Shown here: positions 35,985 through 45,511 of the stretch, piece after piece
Position numbering within the stretch: position 1 is the stretch's first letter
Layout: every line of letters starts with the position of its first letter
Assembly (NCBI RefSeq): GCF_019511375.1
Contig: NZ_JAEUAO010000002.1
Coordinates: 124,001-188,000, forward strand
Length of the DNA stretch: 64,000 nt
Direction: 5' to 3'
Source of the DNA: Rhizobium herbae
GTDB taxonomy: Bacteria; Pseudomonadota; Alphaproteobacteria; Rhizobiales; Rhizobiaceae
Program-made: the position numbers and the translations under genes
Notes under the pieces: model-generated
What the model was told of the DNA's origin: nothing
Databases searched by the model: none
What the model saw: only the letters and a program-made list of their open reading frames with translations

Positions 35985-37988
35985 TCACTCGAACTCCATG
36001 ATCAACTCGTCCACCGCGAGACTCGTGCCGGCCGCAACGGCGACGCGCTTGACCACGCCGCGGCGTTCGGCGCGCAGGGTGTTTTCCATCTTCATCGCTT
36101 CGACGGTGGCGAGCGCCTGGCCGGCCTCGACCGTGTCGCCCGCGGCAACGGCAAGCGCGGTGACGACGCCCGGCATCGGGCAGAGCAGCATCTTAGAGGT
36201 ATCGGGCGGCAGCTTCTTCGGCATCAGCCGGGCAAGCTCGGCAACGCGCGGGCTCATCACATGGGCGGTGACGTCCATGCCGCGCCAGCGCAGGCGGATG
36301 GCGGTGCCGGAGAGGTCGATCTTCACGCCGAGCGCCGTGCCCTCGACATGGAAGGTGGCATGGCTGCGGCCGGGCATCCAGTCGCCGGCGACCGCGAACA
36401 CCGCTCCATCGGCCATCTGCACACAGGCCCCGTCGCCCGTGGTGTCGAGCGTCACGGCATGTTCCTGGCCGCCGAACGAGACGACCCAGTCCTTGCCGAT
36501 CACCCGGCGGTGATTGCCGATCGTGCCGGAGATCTGCGCCGCGCGGTTCTGAAGGGCCTGATGGATCAGCGTGGCGACGGCCGCCAGCTTGCGGGCCGAT
36601 GCCGGATCGGGTTCGACGCCGTGGAAGCCTTCCGGGAATTCCTCGGCGATAAAGGCGGTGGTGATCTGGCCGGAACGAAACCGGTCGTGCTGCATGACGG
36701 CCGACAGAAACGGCAGGTTATGGCCAATGCCCTCGACCTCGAAATCGTCGAGGGCGGCGCTCATCGCATCGATGGCGGTCAGCCGGTCGGGCGCCCAGGT
36801 GCAGAGCTTGGCGACCATCGGATCGTAATACATCGAGATCTCGCCGCCTTCGAAGACGCCGGTATCGTTGCGAATGACAATGCCATCCGGCCGCACACCT
36901 TCCGGCGGCGGCCGGTAGCGCGACAGGCGACCGATCGAGGGCAGGAAGTTGCGGTAGGGGTCCTCGGCATAGAGCCGGCTCTCGATCGCCCAGCCGTTGA
37001 GCCGGACGTCCTTCTGGGTGAAGGCGAGCTTTTCGCCGGCAGCGACGCGGATCATCTGCTCGACCAGGTCGATGCCGGTGATCAGTTCGGTCACCGGGTG
37101 CTCGACCTGCAGCCGCGTGTTCATTTCGAGGAAGTAGAAATTGCGCGCGCCATCGACGATGAACTCGACTGTGCCCGCCGAATGGTAACCGACGGCTTTC
37201 GCAAGGGCGACGGCCTGTTCGCCCATGGCGCGGCGGGTCTTCTCGTCGAGGAAGGGCGAGGGCGCCTCCTCGATGACCTTCTGGTTTCGCCGCTGGATCG
37301 AGCATTCGCGTTCGCCGAGATAGAGCACGGTGCCGTGCTTGTCGCCGAGCACCTGGATCTCGATGTGGCGCGGCTGCGTGACGAACTTCTCGACGAAGAT
37401 GCGGTCGTCGCCGAACGAGGACCTCGCCTCGTTCTTCGAGGCCTGGAAGCCATCGCGGGCTTCCGCATCGTTCCAGGCGATGCGCATGCCCTTGCCACCG
37501 CCGCCGGCCGAGGCCTTGATCATCACCGGATAGCCGATCTCGCTGGCGATCCTCACTGCCTCGTCGGCTTCCTCGATCAGGCCCATATGGCCGGGCACCG
37601 TGGAAACCCCGGCTTCGGCCGCCAGCTTCTTCGAGGTGATCTTGTCGCCCATTGCTGAAATCGCGCCGACCGGAGGCCCGATGAAGGCGATACCCGCCTT
37701 CTCTAGCGCTTCGGCGAAGGCGGCGTTTTCCGACAGGAAGCCGTAGCCCGGATGCACCGCATCGGCGCCGGTCTTGCTGATTGCCTCGAGGATCCTGTCG
37801 ATGACGATGTAGGACTGGCTGGATGGCGCCGGGCCGATGCGGACGGCTTCGTCGGCTTGTCTCACATGCAGCGCATCGGCATCCGCGTCGGAATAGACGG
37901 CGACGGTGGCGATGCCGAGCTTCCTGGCTGATTTGATGACCCGGCAGGCGATCTCGCCGCGGTTGGCGATGAGGATTTTCTTGAACAT
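35985..37988 (-). CDS. pccA: Propionyl-CoA carboxylase, biotin-containing alpha subunit
   Basis: A 667-residue protein with a biotin carboxylase domain (MFKKILIANRGEIACRV, ATP-grasp loop KASAGGGGKGMRIA, catalytic EMNTRLQVEHPVTE), a linker (BT) domain and a C-terminal biotin carrier domain with EAMKMEN (biotinyl Lys near 633). It makes carboxybiotin for transfer to propionyl-CoA by PccB. The BT-domain architecture separates it from methylcrotonyl- and geranyl-CoA carboxylases only statistically, but linkage to scpA and pccB makes propionyl-CoA the likely substrate. Confidence 0.95.
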   Translation of the reverse strand: MFKKILIANRGEIACRVIKSARKLGIATVAVYSDADADALHVRQADEAVRIGPAPSSQSYIVIDRILEAISKTGADAVHPGYGFLSENAAFAEALEKAGIAFIGPPVGAISAMGDKITSKKLAAEAGVSTVPGHMGLIEEADEAVRIASEIGYPVMIKASAGGGGKGMRIAWNDAEARDGFQASKNEARSSFGDDRIFVEKFVTQPRHIEIQVLGDKHGTVLYLGERECSIQRRNQKVIEEAPSPFLDEKTRRAMGEQAVALAKAVGYHSAGTVEFIVDGARNFYFLEMNTRLQVEHPVTELITGIDLVEQMIRVAAGEKLAFTQKDVRLNGWAIESRLYAEDPYRNFLPSIGRLSRYRPPPEGVRPDGIVIRNDTGVFEGGEISMYYDPMVAKLCTWAPDRLTAIDAMSAALDDFEVEGIGHNLPFLSAVMQHDRFRSGQITTAFIAEEFPEGFHGVEPDPASARKLAAVATLIHQALQNRAAQISGTIGNHRRVIGKDWVVSFGGQEHAVTLDTTGDGACVQMADGAVFAVAGDWMPGRSHATFHVEGTALGVKIDLSGTAIRLRWRGMDVTAHVMSPRVAELARLMPKKLPPDTSKMLLCPMPGVVTALAVAAGDTVEAGQALATVEAMKMENTLRAERRGVVKRVAVAAGTSLAVDELIMEFE

Positions 37989-38096
37989 GCTAGCAGGCCG
38001 CTCCCTGGAAATCGCGGTGAATAGGAGCGTCCGGTCTCGCCTTTGCGAACCGCATGATCAAGCGTGGGCCTATGCGACGGCGAGGGCGCCCGCTGG

Positions 38097-38232
38097 CTCC
38101 CTCTTCTCCCCCGCGGGGAGAAGTGCCGAGCGCATGCGAGGCGATGAGGGGGCTTCGGGCACGACATTGGCGCTTCGCGCACCCCCTCGTCTGCCCTTCG
38201 GGCATCTTCTCCCCGCCGGGGAGAAGAGGGAG
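38097..38232. repeat. Compound palindromic element (type B-like)
   Basis: Inverted ends CTCCCTCTTCTCCCC...GGGGAGAAG at the left and CTTCTCCCC...GGGGAGAAGAGGGAG at the right, with inner CGATGAGGGGG / CCCCCTCGTC arms. Most of the 37989-38353 gap is made of this element and the half element at 38280-38313; no gene is seen there. Confidence 0.8.
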
Positions 38233-38279
38233 GCCGCTGCCCGCTTCGTTCACGCATCCAGATGAGCGTGCCTCGCCCA

Positions 38280-38313
38280 TTGAGGGGGAAATGCCGTAAA
38301 GCGACAGGGGGGG
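38280..38313. repeat. Solitary half of a type A palindromic element
   Basis: TTGAGGGGGAAATGCC, a short degenerate stem and GACAGGGGGGG match one arm of the type A element, with no second arm downstream. It probably is a decayed or single-arm copy. Confidence 0.6.
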
Positions 38314-38353
38314 ATGTGAGGCGGCTAAGTGACGGACTGACTGGAGCACGGCT

Positions 38354-38731
38354 TCACACCTCCATCACGTCGTCGAAGGCTTCCGGAAAGCTTTTGCGCG
38401 CTACCCGCTCGTCGATCCGCAGCAGCGCTTCATAGGACGCCGGATCGAAGGGCTCCTCGGCCGGCACGACTTCGCGGCCAAACAGGAGGTTGAGCCGTCC
38501 GGCGTCGAGATTGCCCCGTTCGAACGGTTCGGCCCCGAAATGGTGCCAGAGCGCATGCAGGAAGGCTGCATCCACCTTGTGTTCGATCGTGTTCGGGCGA
38601 GCGAGGCGCTGCAACGCCTTGAGCGGCGTTACCCCCTTCTCGTTCGCCCGCCGGATGGTGAAATGATGGCCATGGCCCGGCATGCCGGAGGGAAAGCCTC
38701 GATGCTTGGTCATGTCGGGCCGTTTGGGCAT
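38354..38731 (-). CDS. Conserved-looking small protein, unknown function
   Basis: A 125-residue soluble protein. The N-terminus is rich in Gly and His (GMPGHGHHFTIRRANEKG), followed by helical segments (TPLKALQRLARPNTIEHKVD, FLHALWHHFG) and an acidic end (PEAFDDVMEV). AAGGAGA precedes the ATG and overlaps the stop of the upstream GST gene, so the two are coupled. I do not recognise a family. It sits inside the propionate module between pccA and the GST. Confidence 0.6.
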   Translation of the reverse strand: MPKRPDMTKHRGFPSGMPGHGHHFTIRRANEKGVTPLKALQRLARPNTIEHKVDAAFLHALWHHFGAEPFERGNLDAGRLNLLFGREVVPAEEPFDPASYEALLRIDERVARKSFPEAFDDVMEV

Positions 38732-38742
38732 CTCTGTCTCCT

Positions 38743-39663
38743 TCAGGCCTTGACCGTCTGGTCCTGCCCGATCTTGTCCTCAGTCTTCGTCTCGAAGTCG
38801 GAGGCGTCATGGCGCTCGTGCAGCTGCTCGGATGGCTCGCCGGACAGGCGGTTGACCATGCGGCCGCGCTTCACGGCAGGGCGCTTGGCGATTTCAGCGG
38901 TCCAGCGCTGGACGTGGCTGTAGCTTTGGACTTCCAGGAAGTTGCCGGCATCGCCATATGACTGGTTGAGCGCCAGATTTCCGTACCAGGGCCAGATGGC
39001 CATATCGGCGATGGAATATTCCGAGCCTGCCATGTAGCGGTTGTCGGCGAGGTGCCGGTCGAGCACGTCGAGCTGGCGCTTCACCTCCATGGCGTAACGA
39101 TCGATCGCATATTTGATCTTCATCGGTGCATAGGCATAGAAATGCCCGAAGCCGCCGCCGAGGAAAGGGGCAGAGCCCATCTGCCAGAACAGCCAGTTCA
39201 ACGTTTCCGTGCGAGCGCGCAGTTCGGACGGCAGGAAGGCGCCGAATTTCTCTGCGAGATAGACGAGGATCGACGCCGATTCAAAGACGCGCACCGGTTC
39301 GCCGCCATCCTTCGGAGCGTGGTCCGCAAGCGCCGGGATCTTCGAGTTCGGGTTGACGTCGACGAAGCCGGAGCCGAACTGGTCGCCATCGCCGATCCTG
39401 ATCAGCCAGGCGTCGTATTCGGCGCCCTTGTGGCCGAGAGCCAGAAGCTCCTCCAGCATGATGGTGACCTTGACGCCGTTCGGCGTTCCCAGCGAATAGA
39501 GCTGCAACGGATGCTTGCCGACCGGCAGTTCCTTGTCATGGGTCGGGCCGGCGATGGGGCGGTTGATATTGGCGAACGCGCCGCCATTGGCTTTGTCCCA
39601 GGTCCAGACCTTGGGGACTTCGTAGCCGGCGGGAAAGTTATCGGCAGGGGATTGTTCGGTCAT
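38743..39663 (-). CDS. yghU: YghU-type glutathione S-transferase
   Basis: A 306-residue nu-class GST, longer than classical GSTs. The thioredoxin-like N-terminal domain has LYSLGTPNGVKVTIMLEEL with the conserved Thr/Asn that replace the catalytic Tyr/Ser/Cys in this class; FESASILVYLAEKFG binds the glutathione glutamate. The helical C-terminal domain includes YSIADMAIWPW. Known of the family: YghU/YfcG show glutathione disulfide reductase activity and bind two GSH. It sits between pccB and pccA; whether it serves that pathway is unknown. Confidence 0.9.
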   Translation of the reverse strand: MTEQSPADNFPAGYEVPKVWTWDKANGGAFANINRPIAGPTHDKELPVGKHPLQLYSLGTPNGVKVTIMLEELLALGHKGAEYDAWLIRIGDGDQFGSGFVDVNPNSKIPALADHAPKDGGEPVRVFESASILVYLAEKFGAFLPSELRARTETLNWLFWQMGSAPFLGGGFGHFYAYAPMKIKYAIDRYAMEVKRQLDVLDRHLADNRYMAGSEYSIADMAIWPWYGNLALNQSYGDAGNFLEVQSYSHVQRWTAEIAKRPAVKRGRMVNRLSGEPSEQLHERHDASDFETKTEDKIGQDQTVKA

Positions 39664-39779
39664 GAAACTGTCCTTGTTGGTGACACCTGCGCGCAGGGGG
39701 CGCATAGCGCATATGGGAAGCAAGCAATATTTCGCTAGTGCAGACAGTCACTTTCCCCCCAAGGCGTATTGCGTTTCTC

Positions 39780-39833
39780 CGTCATCCTCGGGCTTGACCC
39801 GAGGATGACGGGGTCAAGCCCGAGGATGACGAG
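39780..39833. repeat. Tandem CATCCTCGG palindromes
   Basis: CGTCATCCTCGGG (39780-39792) pairs with CCCGAGGATGACG (39798-39810), then the right half is repeated once more (39811-39833) and a degenerate third half follows to about 39860. It fills the gap between the GST start and the pccB stop. The same core occurs at 8202-8224. Confidence 0.75.
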
Positions 39834-39882
39834 TGGCGGGTCGAGCCCGATGACGGCGAGTGTGGTTTGTCCATGTGACGGG

Positions 39883-41415
39883 CTACAACGGGATCGTGTC
39901 GTGCTTGCGCCACAGCTGCTCCTTGCGCTTGTTCCTGAGCGAGGCGAAGGCGCGGGCGATGCGGCGGCGCGACGAGTGCGGCATGATCACCTCGTCGATG
40001 AAGCCGCGCTCGGCGGCGACGAAGGGGTTGGCGAAGCGGGTCTCGTATTCCGCGGTGCGGGCGGCGATCTTTTGCGGGTCGTCGAGTTCGGAGCGGTAGA
40101 GGATCTCGGTGGCGCCCTTTGCACCCATCACGGCGATCTCGGCGGTCGGCCAGGCATAGTTGACGTCGGCGCCGATGTGCTTGGAGGCCATGACGTCATA
40201 GGCGCCGCCATAGGCTTTTCGGGTGATCAGCGTCACCATCGGCACGGTCGCCTGCGAATAGGCAAAGAGCAGTTTGGCGCCATGCTTGATGACGCCGCCA
40301 TATTCCTGCGCCACGCCGGGCAGAAAGCCTGGAACGTCGACCAGCGTCAGGATCGGGATCGAGAAGGCGTCGCAGAAGCGGACGAAGCGGGCGGCCTTGC
40401 GTGAGGAGTCGATGTCGAGGCAGCCGGCCAGCACCATCGGCTGGTTGGCGACGACGCCGACGGTCTGGCCTTCCAACCGGATGAAGCCGGTGATGATGTT
40501 TCTGGCGAAGGCTTCCTGCAGTTCGAAGAAATCGCCTTCGTCGGCGATCGCGTGGATCAGTTCCTTCATGTCGTAAGGCTTGGCGGACGAGTCCGGGATC
40601 AGGGTGTCGAGACGGTTCTCGATGCGGGCCGGGTCGTCGTGGAACGGACGCACCGGCGGCTTTTCGCGGTTGTTGGCGGGTAAGAAGTCGAACAGCAGGC
40701 GCACCTGCTCCAGCGTCTCGATGTCGTTCTCGTAAGCCGCATCGGCGACGGAGGATTTTCTCGTATGCGTGCCGGCGCCGCCGAGTTCTTCGGCCGTGAC
40801 GATCTCGTTGGTGACGGTCTTCACCACGTCGGGGCCGGTGACGAACATGTAGGATGTATCGCGCACCATGAAGATGAAGTCGGTCATCGCCGGCGAATAG
40901 ACGGCGCCGCCGGCGCAAGGCCCCATGATCACGGAGATCTGCGGGATGACGCCGGAGGCCTCGGCATTGCGACGGAAGACCTCGGCATAGCCGGCGAGCG
41001 AGGCGACGCCCTCCTGGATGCGGGCGCCGCCCGAATCGTTGAGGCCGATGACGGGTGCGCCGTTGCGCACCGCCATGTCCATGATCTTGCAGATCTTCTG
41101 GGCGTGGGTTTCCGACAGCGAGCCGCCGAGCACGGTGAAATCCTGGGAGAAGACGTAGACCTGGCGGCCGTTGATCGTGCCCCAGCCGGTGACGACGCCG
41201 TCGCCTGCAACCTTCTGCTCGGCCATGCCGAAATCGACGGCGCGGTGGGTGACGTACATGTCGTATTCTTCGAACGAGCCTTCGTCGAGCAGCACCTCGA
41301 TGCGCTCACGCGCGGTCAGCTTGCCCTTGGCATGCTGCGCGTCGATACGCTTCTGGCCGCCGCCGAGCCGCGCCTCGGCGCGACGTGACTCCACTTCCGC
41401 AAGAATGGCGCGCAT
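39883..41415 (-). CDS. pccB: Propionyl-CoA carboxylase, beta (carboxyltransferase) subunit
   Basis: A 510-residue crotonase-fold carboxyltransferase. The N-terminal half has [12 protein letters not shown] and the oxyanion-hole block [16 protein letters not shown]; the C-terminal half has VDVPGFLPG and [14 protein letters not shown], the acyl-CoA and biotin sites. Length and the [12 protein letters not shown] motif fit propionyl-CoA carboxylases. It is divergently transcribed from scfR with 165 bases between starts, and is followed by the GST, a small gene, pccA and scpA. Confidence 0.95.
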   Translation of the reverse strand: MRAILAEVESRRAEARLGGGQKRIDAQHAKGKLTARERIEVLLDEGSFEEYDMYVTHRAVDFGMAEQKVAGDGVVTGWGTINGRQVYVFSQDFTVLGGSLSETHAQKICKIMDMAVRNGAPVIGLNDSGGARIQEGVASLAGYAEVFRRNAEASGVIPQISVIMGPCAGGAVYSPAMTDFIFMVRDTSYMFVTGPDVVKTVTNEIVTAEELGGAGTHTRKSSVADAAYENDIETLEQVRLLFDFLPANNREKPPVRPFHDDPARIENRLDTLIPDSSAKPYDMKELIHAIADEGDFFELQEAFARNIITGFIRLEGQTVGVVANQPMVLAGCLDIDSSRKAARFVRFCDAFSIPILTLVDVPGFLPGVAQEYGGVIKHGAKLLFAYSQATVPMVTLITRKAYGGAYDVMASKHIGADVNYAWPTAEIAVMGAKGATEILYRSELDDPQKIAARTAEYETRFANPFVAAERGFIDEVIMPHSSRRRIARAFASLRNKRKEQLWRKHDTIPL

Positions 41416-41543
41416 TGCGTGTTCCCCCTCGTGCCGGCCTCTCCGGCTGCCCTGTTCGCGGCTATTGTGACCGGTTTTCGTGCTCCCGCAATAGCCGGCA
41501 AAGCATCGAAGAAAAACCTTGGATCATGTGCGAATGCAGAATA

Positions 41544-41581
41544 TACAAAATTGAAAATTGTAAATTGCGATTTTGCGAAAA
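41544..41581. promoter_or_regulatory. Candidate ScfR operator between pccB and scfR
   Basis: An AT-rich patch, unusual in this GC-rich region, contains the inverted repeat TACAA-N9-TTGTA (41544-41562) and the near-palindrome TTTTGCGAAAA (41571-41581), which abuts the scfR start codon. The second resembles the TTTGCAAA-type sites of the RamB/ScfR family. Binding is inferred. Confidence 0.4.
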
Positions 41582-42990
41582 TGGCAATCGGAAAACTTTT
41601 CATCGGCCGGAAGGTGCGGGCGCTGCGCGAAGCGAGCCGCGCGACCCAGTCGCAATTTGCCGAACGCATCGGCATCTCGACCAGCTATCTTAACCAGATC
41701 GAGAACAATCAGCGGCCGGTTTCCGCCTCCGTGCTGCTGGCGCTGGCAGAGAAGTTCCAGATCAGCATCGGCGACCTTTCCTCCGGTGAGGGTGACCGGC
41801 TGCTGTCGGCGCTTTCGGAGGCGCTCTCGGATCCGCTGTTCGAGACCTATACGCCAAGCCTGCAGGAACTGAAGCTGGTGACACAGAACGCCCCGGGTCT
41901 CGCCCACGCGCTGATTGCGGTCCATCAGGCCTATCGCCGCAACAGCGAGCAGCTTGCCAGCTTCGACGATGCGCGCGGGGCGGCGCTGACGGAGACGACG
42001 CCCTATGAGGAGGTGCGGGATTTCTTCCACTTCGTCGACAATTACATCAACGACATCGACGTCTCGGCAGAGCGGCTGGCGCAAGCGCTCGGGATCGGCG
42101 AGGGCGACAGCCACGGGCTGATGTCGGCCTATATCGAGCGGCAGCATGGCGTACGGATCGTGCGCGGCGCGCCCGACAGCGACGAGCTGCGCCGCTATGA
42201 TCCGAAGTCGCGCATCCTGACGCTCAACCCCTATGCTCCGGCGCCGACGCGCGATTTCCAGATCGCCCTGCAGATCGCCCAGTTGCATGCGGGCAAGGAG
42301 ATCGACGCGGTGGCGGCGGCTGCCGGCTTCCGCACCGAGGAAGCCTACGAGATCTGTCGCATCGGCCTGCAGAACTATTTCGCCGGCGCATTGCTTCTGC
42401 CCTATCAGTCCTTTCTCGTTGCGGCGCGAGAGTTGCGGCATGACCTCGAACTGCTGGCGGCGCGTTTCGGCGCCTCGCTGGAACAGGTTTGTCATCGGCT
42501 CTCGACGCTGCAGCGGCCGGGCGCCAAGGGCATCCCGATCTTCTTTGCCCGCATCGACCGCGCCGGCAACATCACCAAGCGGCACAGCGCCGCCAAGCTG
42601 CAGTTCGCGCGTTTCGGCGCCGCCTGCCCGCTCTGGAACGTGCACCAGGCTTTCGAAACACCGGGGCGGATGATCCGTCAGCTGGCGGAAACGCCCGATG
42701 GCATGCGCTACCTCTGTCTGGCGACGCAGGTGACGAAGGGCGGCGGCAGTTTCGGCACGCCGCGGCCGAGCTATGCGATCGCGCTCGGCTGCGAGATTTC
42801 CGACGCGCACAGCTTCATCTATGCCGACGGGCTGGACATGAGCAATCGCGCCGCCTTCGATCCGATCGGCATTTCCTGCCGCATCTGCGAACGCACGAAG
42901 TGCACCAGCCGGGCCGTGCCGCCGCTGAAGCGCAAGCTGATCGTCGACCACACGGTGCGCGGCCCGCTTCCCTACCGGATCGCGGATTGA
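41581..42990 (+). CDS. scfR: Short-chain fatty acyl regulator family XRE regulator (ScfR)
   Basis: A 469-residue transcription factor. Residues 8-65 are an XRE helix-turn-helix (GRKVRALREASRATQSQFAERIG, then STSYLNQIENNQRPVS); the middle has an IrrE/ImmA-like region (FQIALQIAQLHAGKEID) and the C-terminal domain has a cysteine cluster (ISCRICERTKCTSRA), as in RamB/PrpR/ScfR proteins. Known of the family: members control acetate, propionate or short-chain fatty acid genes, with acyl-CoA as likely ligand. Divergent position from pccB strongly suggests that it controls that gene. ATG 41581 is preferred to the longer upstream frame. Confidence 0.9.
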   Translation: MAIGKLFIGRKVRALREASRATQSQFAERIGISTSYLNQIENNQRPVSASVLLALAEKFQISIGDLSSGEGDRLLSALSEALSDPLFETYTPSLQELKLVTQNAPGLAHALIAVHQAYRRNSEQLASFDDARGAALTETTPYEEVRDFFHFVDNYINDIDVSAERLAQALGIGEGDSHGLMSAYIERQHGVRIVRGAPDSDELRRYDPKSRILTLNPYAPAPTRDFQIALQIAQLHAGKEIDAVAAAAGFRTEEAYEICRIGLQNYFAGALLLPYQSFLVAARELRHDLELLAARFGASLEQVCHRLSTLQRPGAKGIPIFFARIDRAGNITKRHSAAKLQFARFGAACPLWNVHQAFETPGRMIRQLAETPDGMRYLCLATQVTKGGGSFGTPRPSYAIALGCEISDAHSFIYADGLDMSNRAAFDPIGISCRICERTKCTSRAVPPLKRKLIVDHTVRGPLPYRIAD

Positions 42991-43040
42991 GATTGACAGG
43001 CGGTGAAAACTGTTCCCGCGGCTTCGGAGTTTGCCGCAGT

Positions 43041-43210
43041 ACCCCCCTCTGTCACTTCGTGACATCTCCCCCTCAAGGGGGGAGATTGATCTGCCGCGCG
43101 CCTATCGACCATCTCCATTTCGGTTGAAAAGGAGGTCATTATCGGCGGAAGGTTCGACATACTGCCGATCCCCCTTGAGGGGGAGATGTCACGAAGTAAC
43201 AGAGGGGGGT
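43041..43210. repeat. Compound palindromic element type A, copy 2
   Basis: Arms at 43041-43085 and 43169-43210 in inverted order: ACCCCCCTCTGTCAC, CTTCGTGACATCTCCCC, CTCAAGGGGGG and the mirror. The stem variable part is GTCAC/GTGAC. The spacer of about 83 bases is unrelated to the other copies. It fills most of the 275-base gap between scfR and the ABC permease gene, which converge here. Confidence 0.9.
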
Positions 43211-43265
43211 ATCCCGCGGCAGCCGACATCGGAGGTGTGAGCAATACCCGGTCCAGACGTCTTGA

Positions 43266-44378
43266 TCACTCCAGCCGGCTGCGGAACAGCCAGGCCGCGG
43301 CGGTGAGCGTCACCGCTGCGATCAGGCAGAGCGGGATGGTCAGATGGATCACTTCGCCAAGGCCGATATCCTTGAGGAAGACGCCCTTCACGATGATCAG
43401 GAAGTAGCGCAACGGGTTGACCAGCGTCACCGGCTGCAGCCAGTCCGGCATGTTCTCGATCGGCGTCGCAAAGCCGGAGAGCAGCATGGCCGGCACCATG
43501 AACAGGAACGCGCCGAGGATGGCCTGCTGCTGCGTCATCGACAGGGCCGAGATGAACAGCCCGATGCCGACCACCGAGGCAAGATAGAAGATGCCGCTGC
43601 CATAGAGCAGGAACAGCGATCCGCGCAGCGGCAGGCCGAAGATGAAGAGCGCCGCCAGGATATAAAGGGTGATGTGAAAGAGACCGATCATCATCGGCGG
43701 CAGGAGCTTGCCGATCAGGATCTCATGCACCCTGAGCGGCGACACCATCAACTGGTCGAACGTGCCGAGTTCACGCTCGCGGGCGATCGACAGCGCCGTG
43801 ACGATCAGGCCGATCAGCAGTGCGATGCTGGCAATCAGGTTCGGCACCATGAACCACTGATAGATGAGATTAGGGTTGAACCAGTTGCGGGGAATGGTCG
43901 AGATCGACTGCGTGGCCGACCGTTTGCCGGCCGGCGTTTCGGAGCCAAGTCCGCCGGCGATCTGGGTCAGATAGCCGGAAACGATCTGCGAGGCGTTGGA
44001 GCGGCGCCCGTCGAGGATGATCTGCAGGTCGACCGGGGTTCCAGCCTCGATGCCGCGGGAGAAATCCGGGCCGATCTCGACGGCGGCAATGACATCCTGG
44101 TCGTCGATCGCCGCGCGGACCTGTTGCGGATCGGCGGCGATCGCGATCCGGCGGAAAGTGGGCGAACCGTCGATGCGCTCGACCAGTTCCTGTCCCCAAT
44201 GTCCAGAGTCGCGATTGAGGATCATCACGTCTACATTGCGCACCTCGAGCGTCGCTGCATAGGAGAAGACGAGGAGCTGGATCAGGGGCGGGCCGATCAG
44301 GATGGCACGGCCCTTCGGGTCGCGCAGCACCGCCAGCAGCTCCTTGACGATCAGGGCCCGAAGCCGCGTCCACCACAT
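43266..44378 (-). CDS. ABC-2 type exporter permease (YbhR-like)
   Basis: A 370-residue permease with one N-terminal helix (about 22-42), a large extracytoplasmic domain and five helices in the C-terminal half, the layout of ABC2_membrane_3. ARERELGTFDQLMVSPL is the coupling-helix segment conserved in this family. It is the last gene of the five-gene exporter operon, and its ATG overlaps the stop of the previous gene. It pairs with the next permease to form a heterodimer. Confidence 0.9.
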   Translation of the reverse strand: MWWTRLRALIVKELLAVLRDPKGRAILIGPPLIQLLVFSYAATLEVRNVDVMILNRDSGHWGQELVERIDGSPTFRRIAIAADPQQVRAAIDDQDVIAAVEIGPDFSRGIEAGTPVDLQIILDGRRSNASQIVSGYLTQIAGGLGSETPAGKRSATQSISTIPRNWFNPNLIYQWFMVPNLIASIALLIGLIVTALSIARERELGTFDQLMVSPLRVHEILIGKLLPPMMIGLFHITLYILAALFIFGLPLRGSLFLLYGSGIFYLASVVGIGLFISALSMTQQQAILGAFLFMVPAMLLSGFATPIENMPDWLQPVTLVNPLRYFLIIVKGVFLKDIGLGEVIHLTIPLCLIAAVTLTAAAWLFRSRLE

Positions 44379-45511
44379 CAGCCGATCCTCTTTCTGGTGC
44401 TGCGGGCGGCAATCAGGAAGAACACCGCGCCGATCGTCAGCATGACGGCGATCGAATGCAGGAACATCGGCCAGATATCACCGGCAAGGAACACGGTCTG
44501 CAGGCTCGGGATCAGGTAGCGCGCCGGCACGACGAAGGTGATCCACTGGATAATGGTGGGCATGGAATTGATCTCGAACAGAAAGCCGGAGAGCAGGAAG
44601 GCCGGCAGGAAGGCGGTGATCAGCGCCAGTTGCGAGGCGAGGAACTGGTTCTTCGTCGCCGCGGAGATCAACAGCCCCTGGCCGAGGGCCGGAACGAGGA
44701 AAGTCGCCGACAGCGCGTAGAGCGCGACGACCGAGCCGCGGAAGGGCACGCCGAACAGGAAGACGGCGAGCAGCACGCAGAGCGTCATCGCCGCGAGGCC
44801 GAGCAGGAAATACGGAAGGATCTTGCCGAGCAGGAGCTCGACCGCGGTCACCGGCGTTGCCATCATCGCCTCCATCGTGCCGCGCTCCCATTCGCGGGCG
44901 ACCACCAGCGAGGTCAGAAGCGTGCCGACCAGCGTCATGACGATGGCGATCGAGCCGGGGACGAGGAAATAGCGGCTGGTGAGCTCCGGATTGAACCAGA
45001 ACCGCTGTTCGATCGAGATCGCCGAGGCACGCTCCGCCATCAGCGCCTGCCGCTGGCGCTCCCAATTGGCGACGGTGCCCTGCGCATAGTTCTGGACGAA
45101 ATTTGCCGTATTCGGCTCGGAGCCATCGACGATCACCTGCACCTGCGGGTGGTTGCCGGCGGCGTAGTCGGTGGTGAAACTGGCGGGGATGACGAGAATG
45201 CCGCGAATGCGGCCGTTGACCAGATCCTCCTCGAAAACACGCCGGTCTCGGTTGGTGGCAACGGCGAAATAGCGCGAGGCCTGGAAGCTTGCCGCAAGGC
45301 TCTGGGTGAGCGGCGTGGTCTCCTCCATGACGAGGCCGACGCGGGTGCGGGTGGTGTCGAGCGAGACGCCATAGCCGAACAGGAAGAGCAGGATCAAGGG
45401 CAGCACGAAGGCGATCAGCGTCGTGCTGGGGTCGCGCACGGCCTGGTAGCTCTCCTTGCGCACCAGAGCCGCAAAGCGCCGGATCCTGTCCGATGCCGAG
45501 GATGTGCTCAT
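44378..45511 (-). CDS. ABC-2 type exporter permease (YbhS-like)
   Basis: A 377-residue permease with the same layout as its neighbour; the N-terminal RKESYQAVRDPSTTLIAFVLP and the coupling segment AREWERGTMEAMMATPVTAVELLLGK identify it. The TGA overlaps the ATG of the ybhR-like gene. Its own start overlaps the end of the ATPase gene by 4 bases. Substrates of YbhFSR in Escherichia coli include cefoperazone, tetracycline and cations; here they are unknown. Confidence 0.9.
   Translation of the reverse strand: MSTSSASDRIRRFAALVRKESYQAVRDPSTTLIAFVLPLILLFLFGYGVSLDTTRTRVGLVMEETTPLTQSLAASFQASRYFAVATNRDRRVFEEDLVNGRIRGILVIPASFTTDYAAGNHPQVQVIVDGSEPNTANFVQNYAQGTVANWERQRQALMAERASAISIEQRFWFNPELTSRYFLVPGSIAIVMTLVGTLLTSLVVAREWERGTMEAMMATPVTAVELLLGKILPYFLLGLAAMTLCVLLAVFLFGVPFRGSVVALYALSATFLVPALGQGLLISAATKNQFLASQLALITAFLPAFLLSGFLFEINSMPTIIQWITFVVPARYLIPSLQTVFLAGDIWPMFLHSIAVMLTIGAVFFLIAARSTRKRIG

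Noticed and set aside
35217-43210. CRISPR-like repeated blocks
   Set aside because: Repeats are inverted pairs with unequal spacers and lie in separate gaps; no array and no cas genes.
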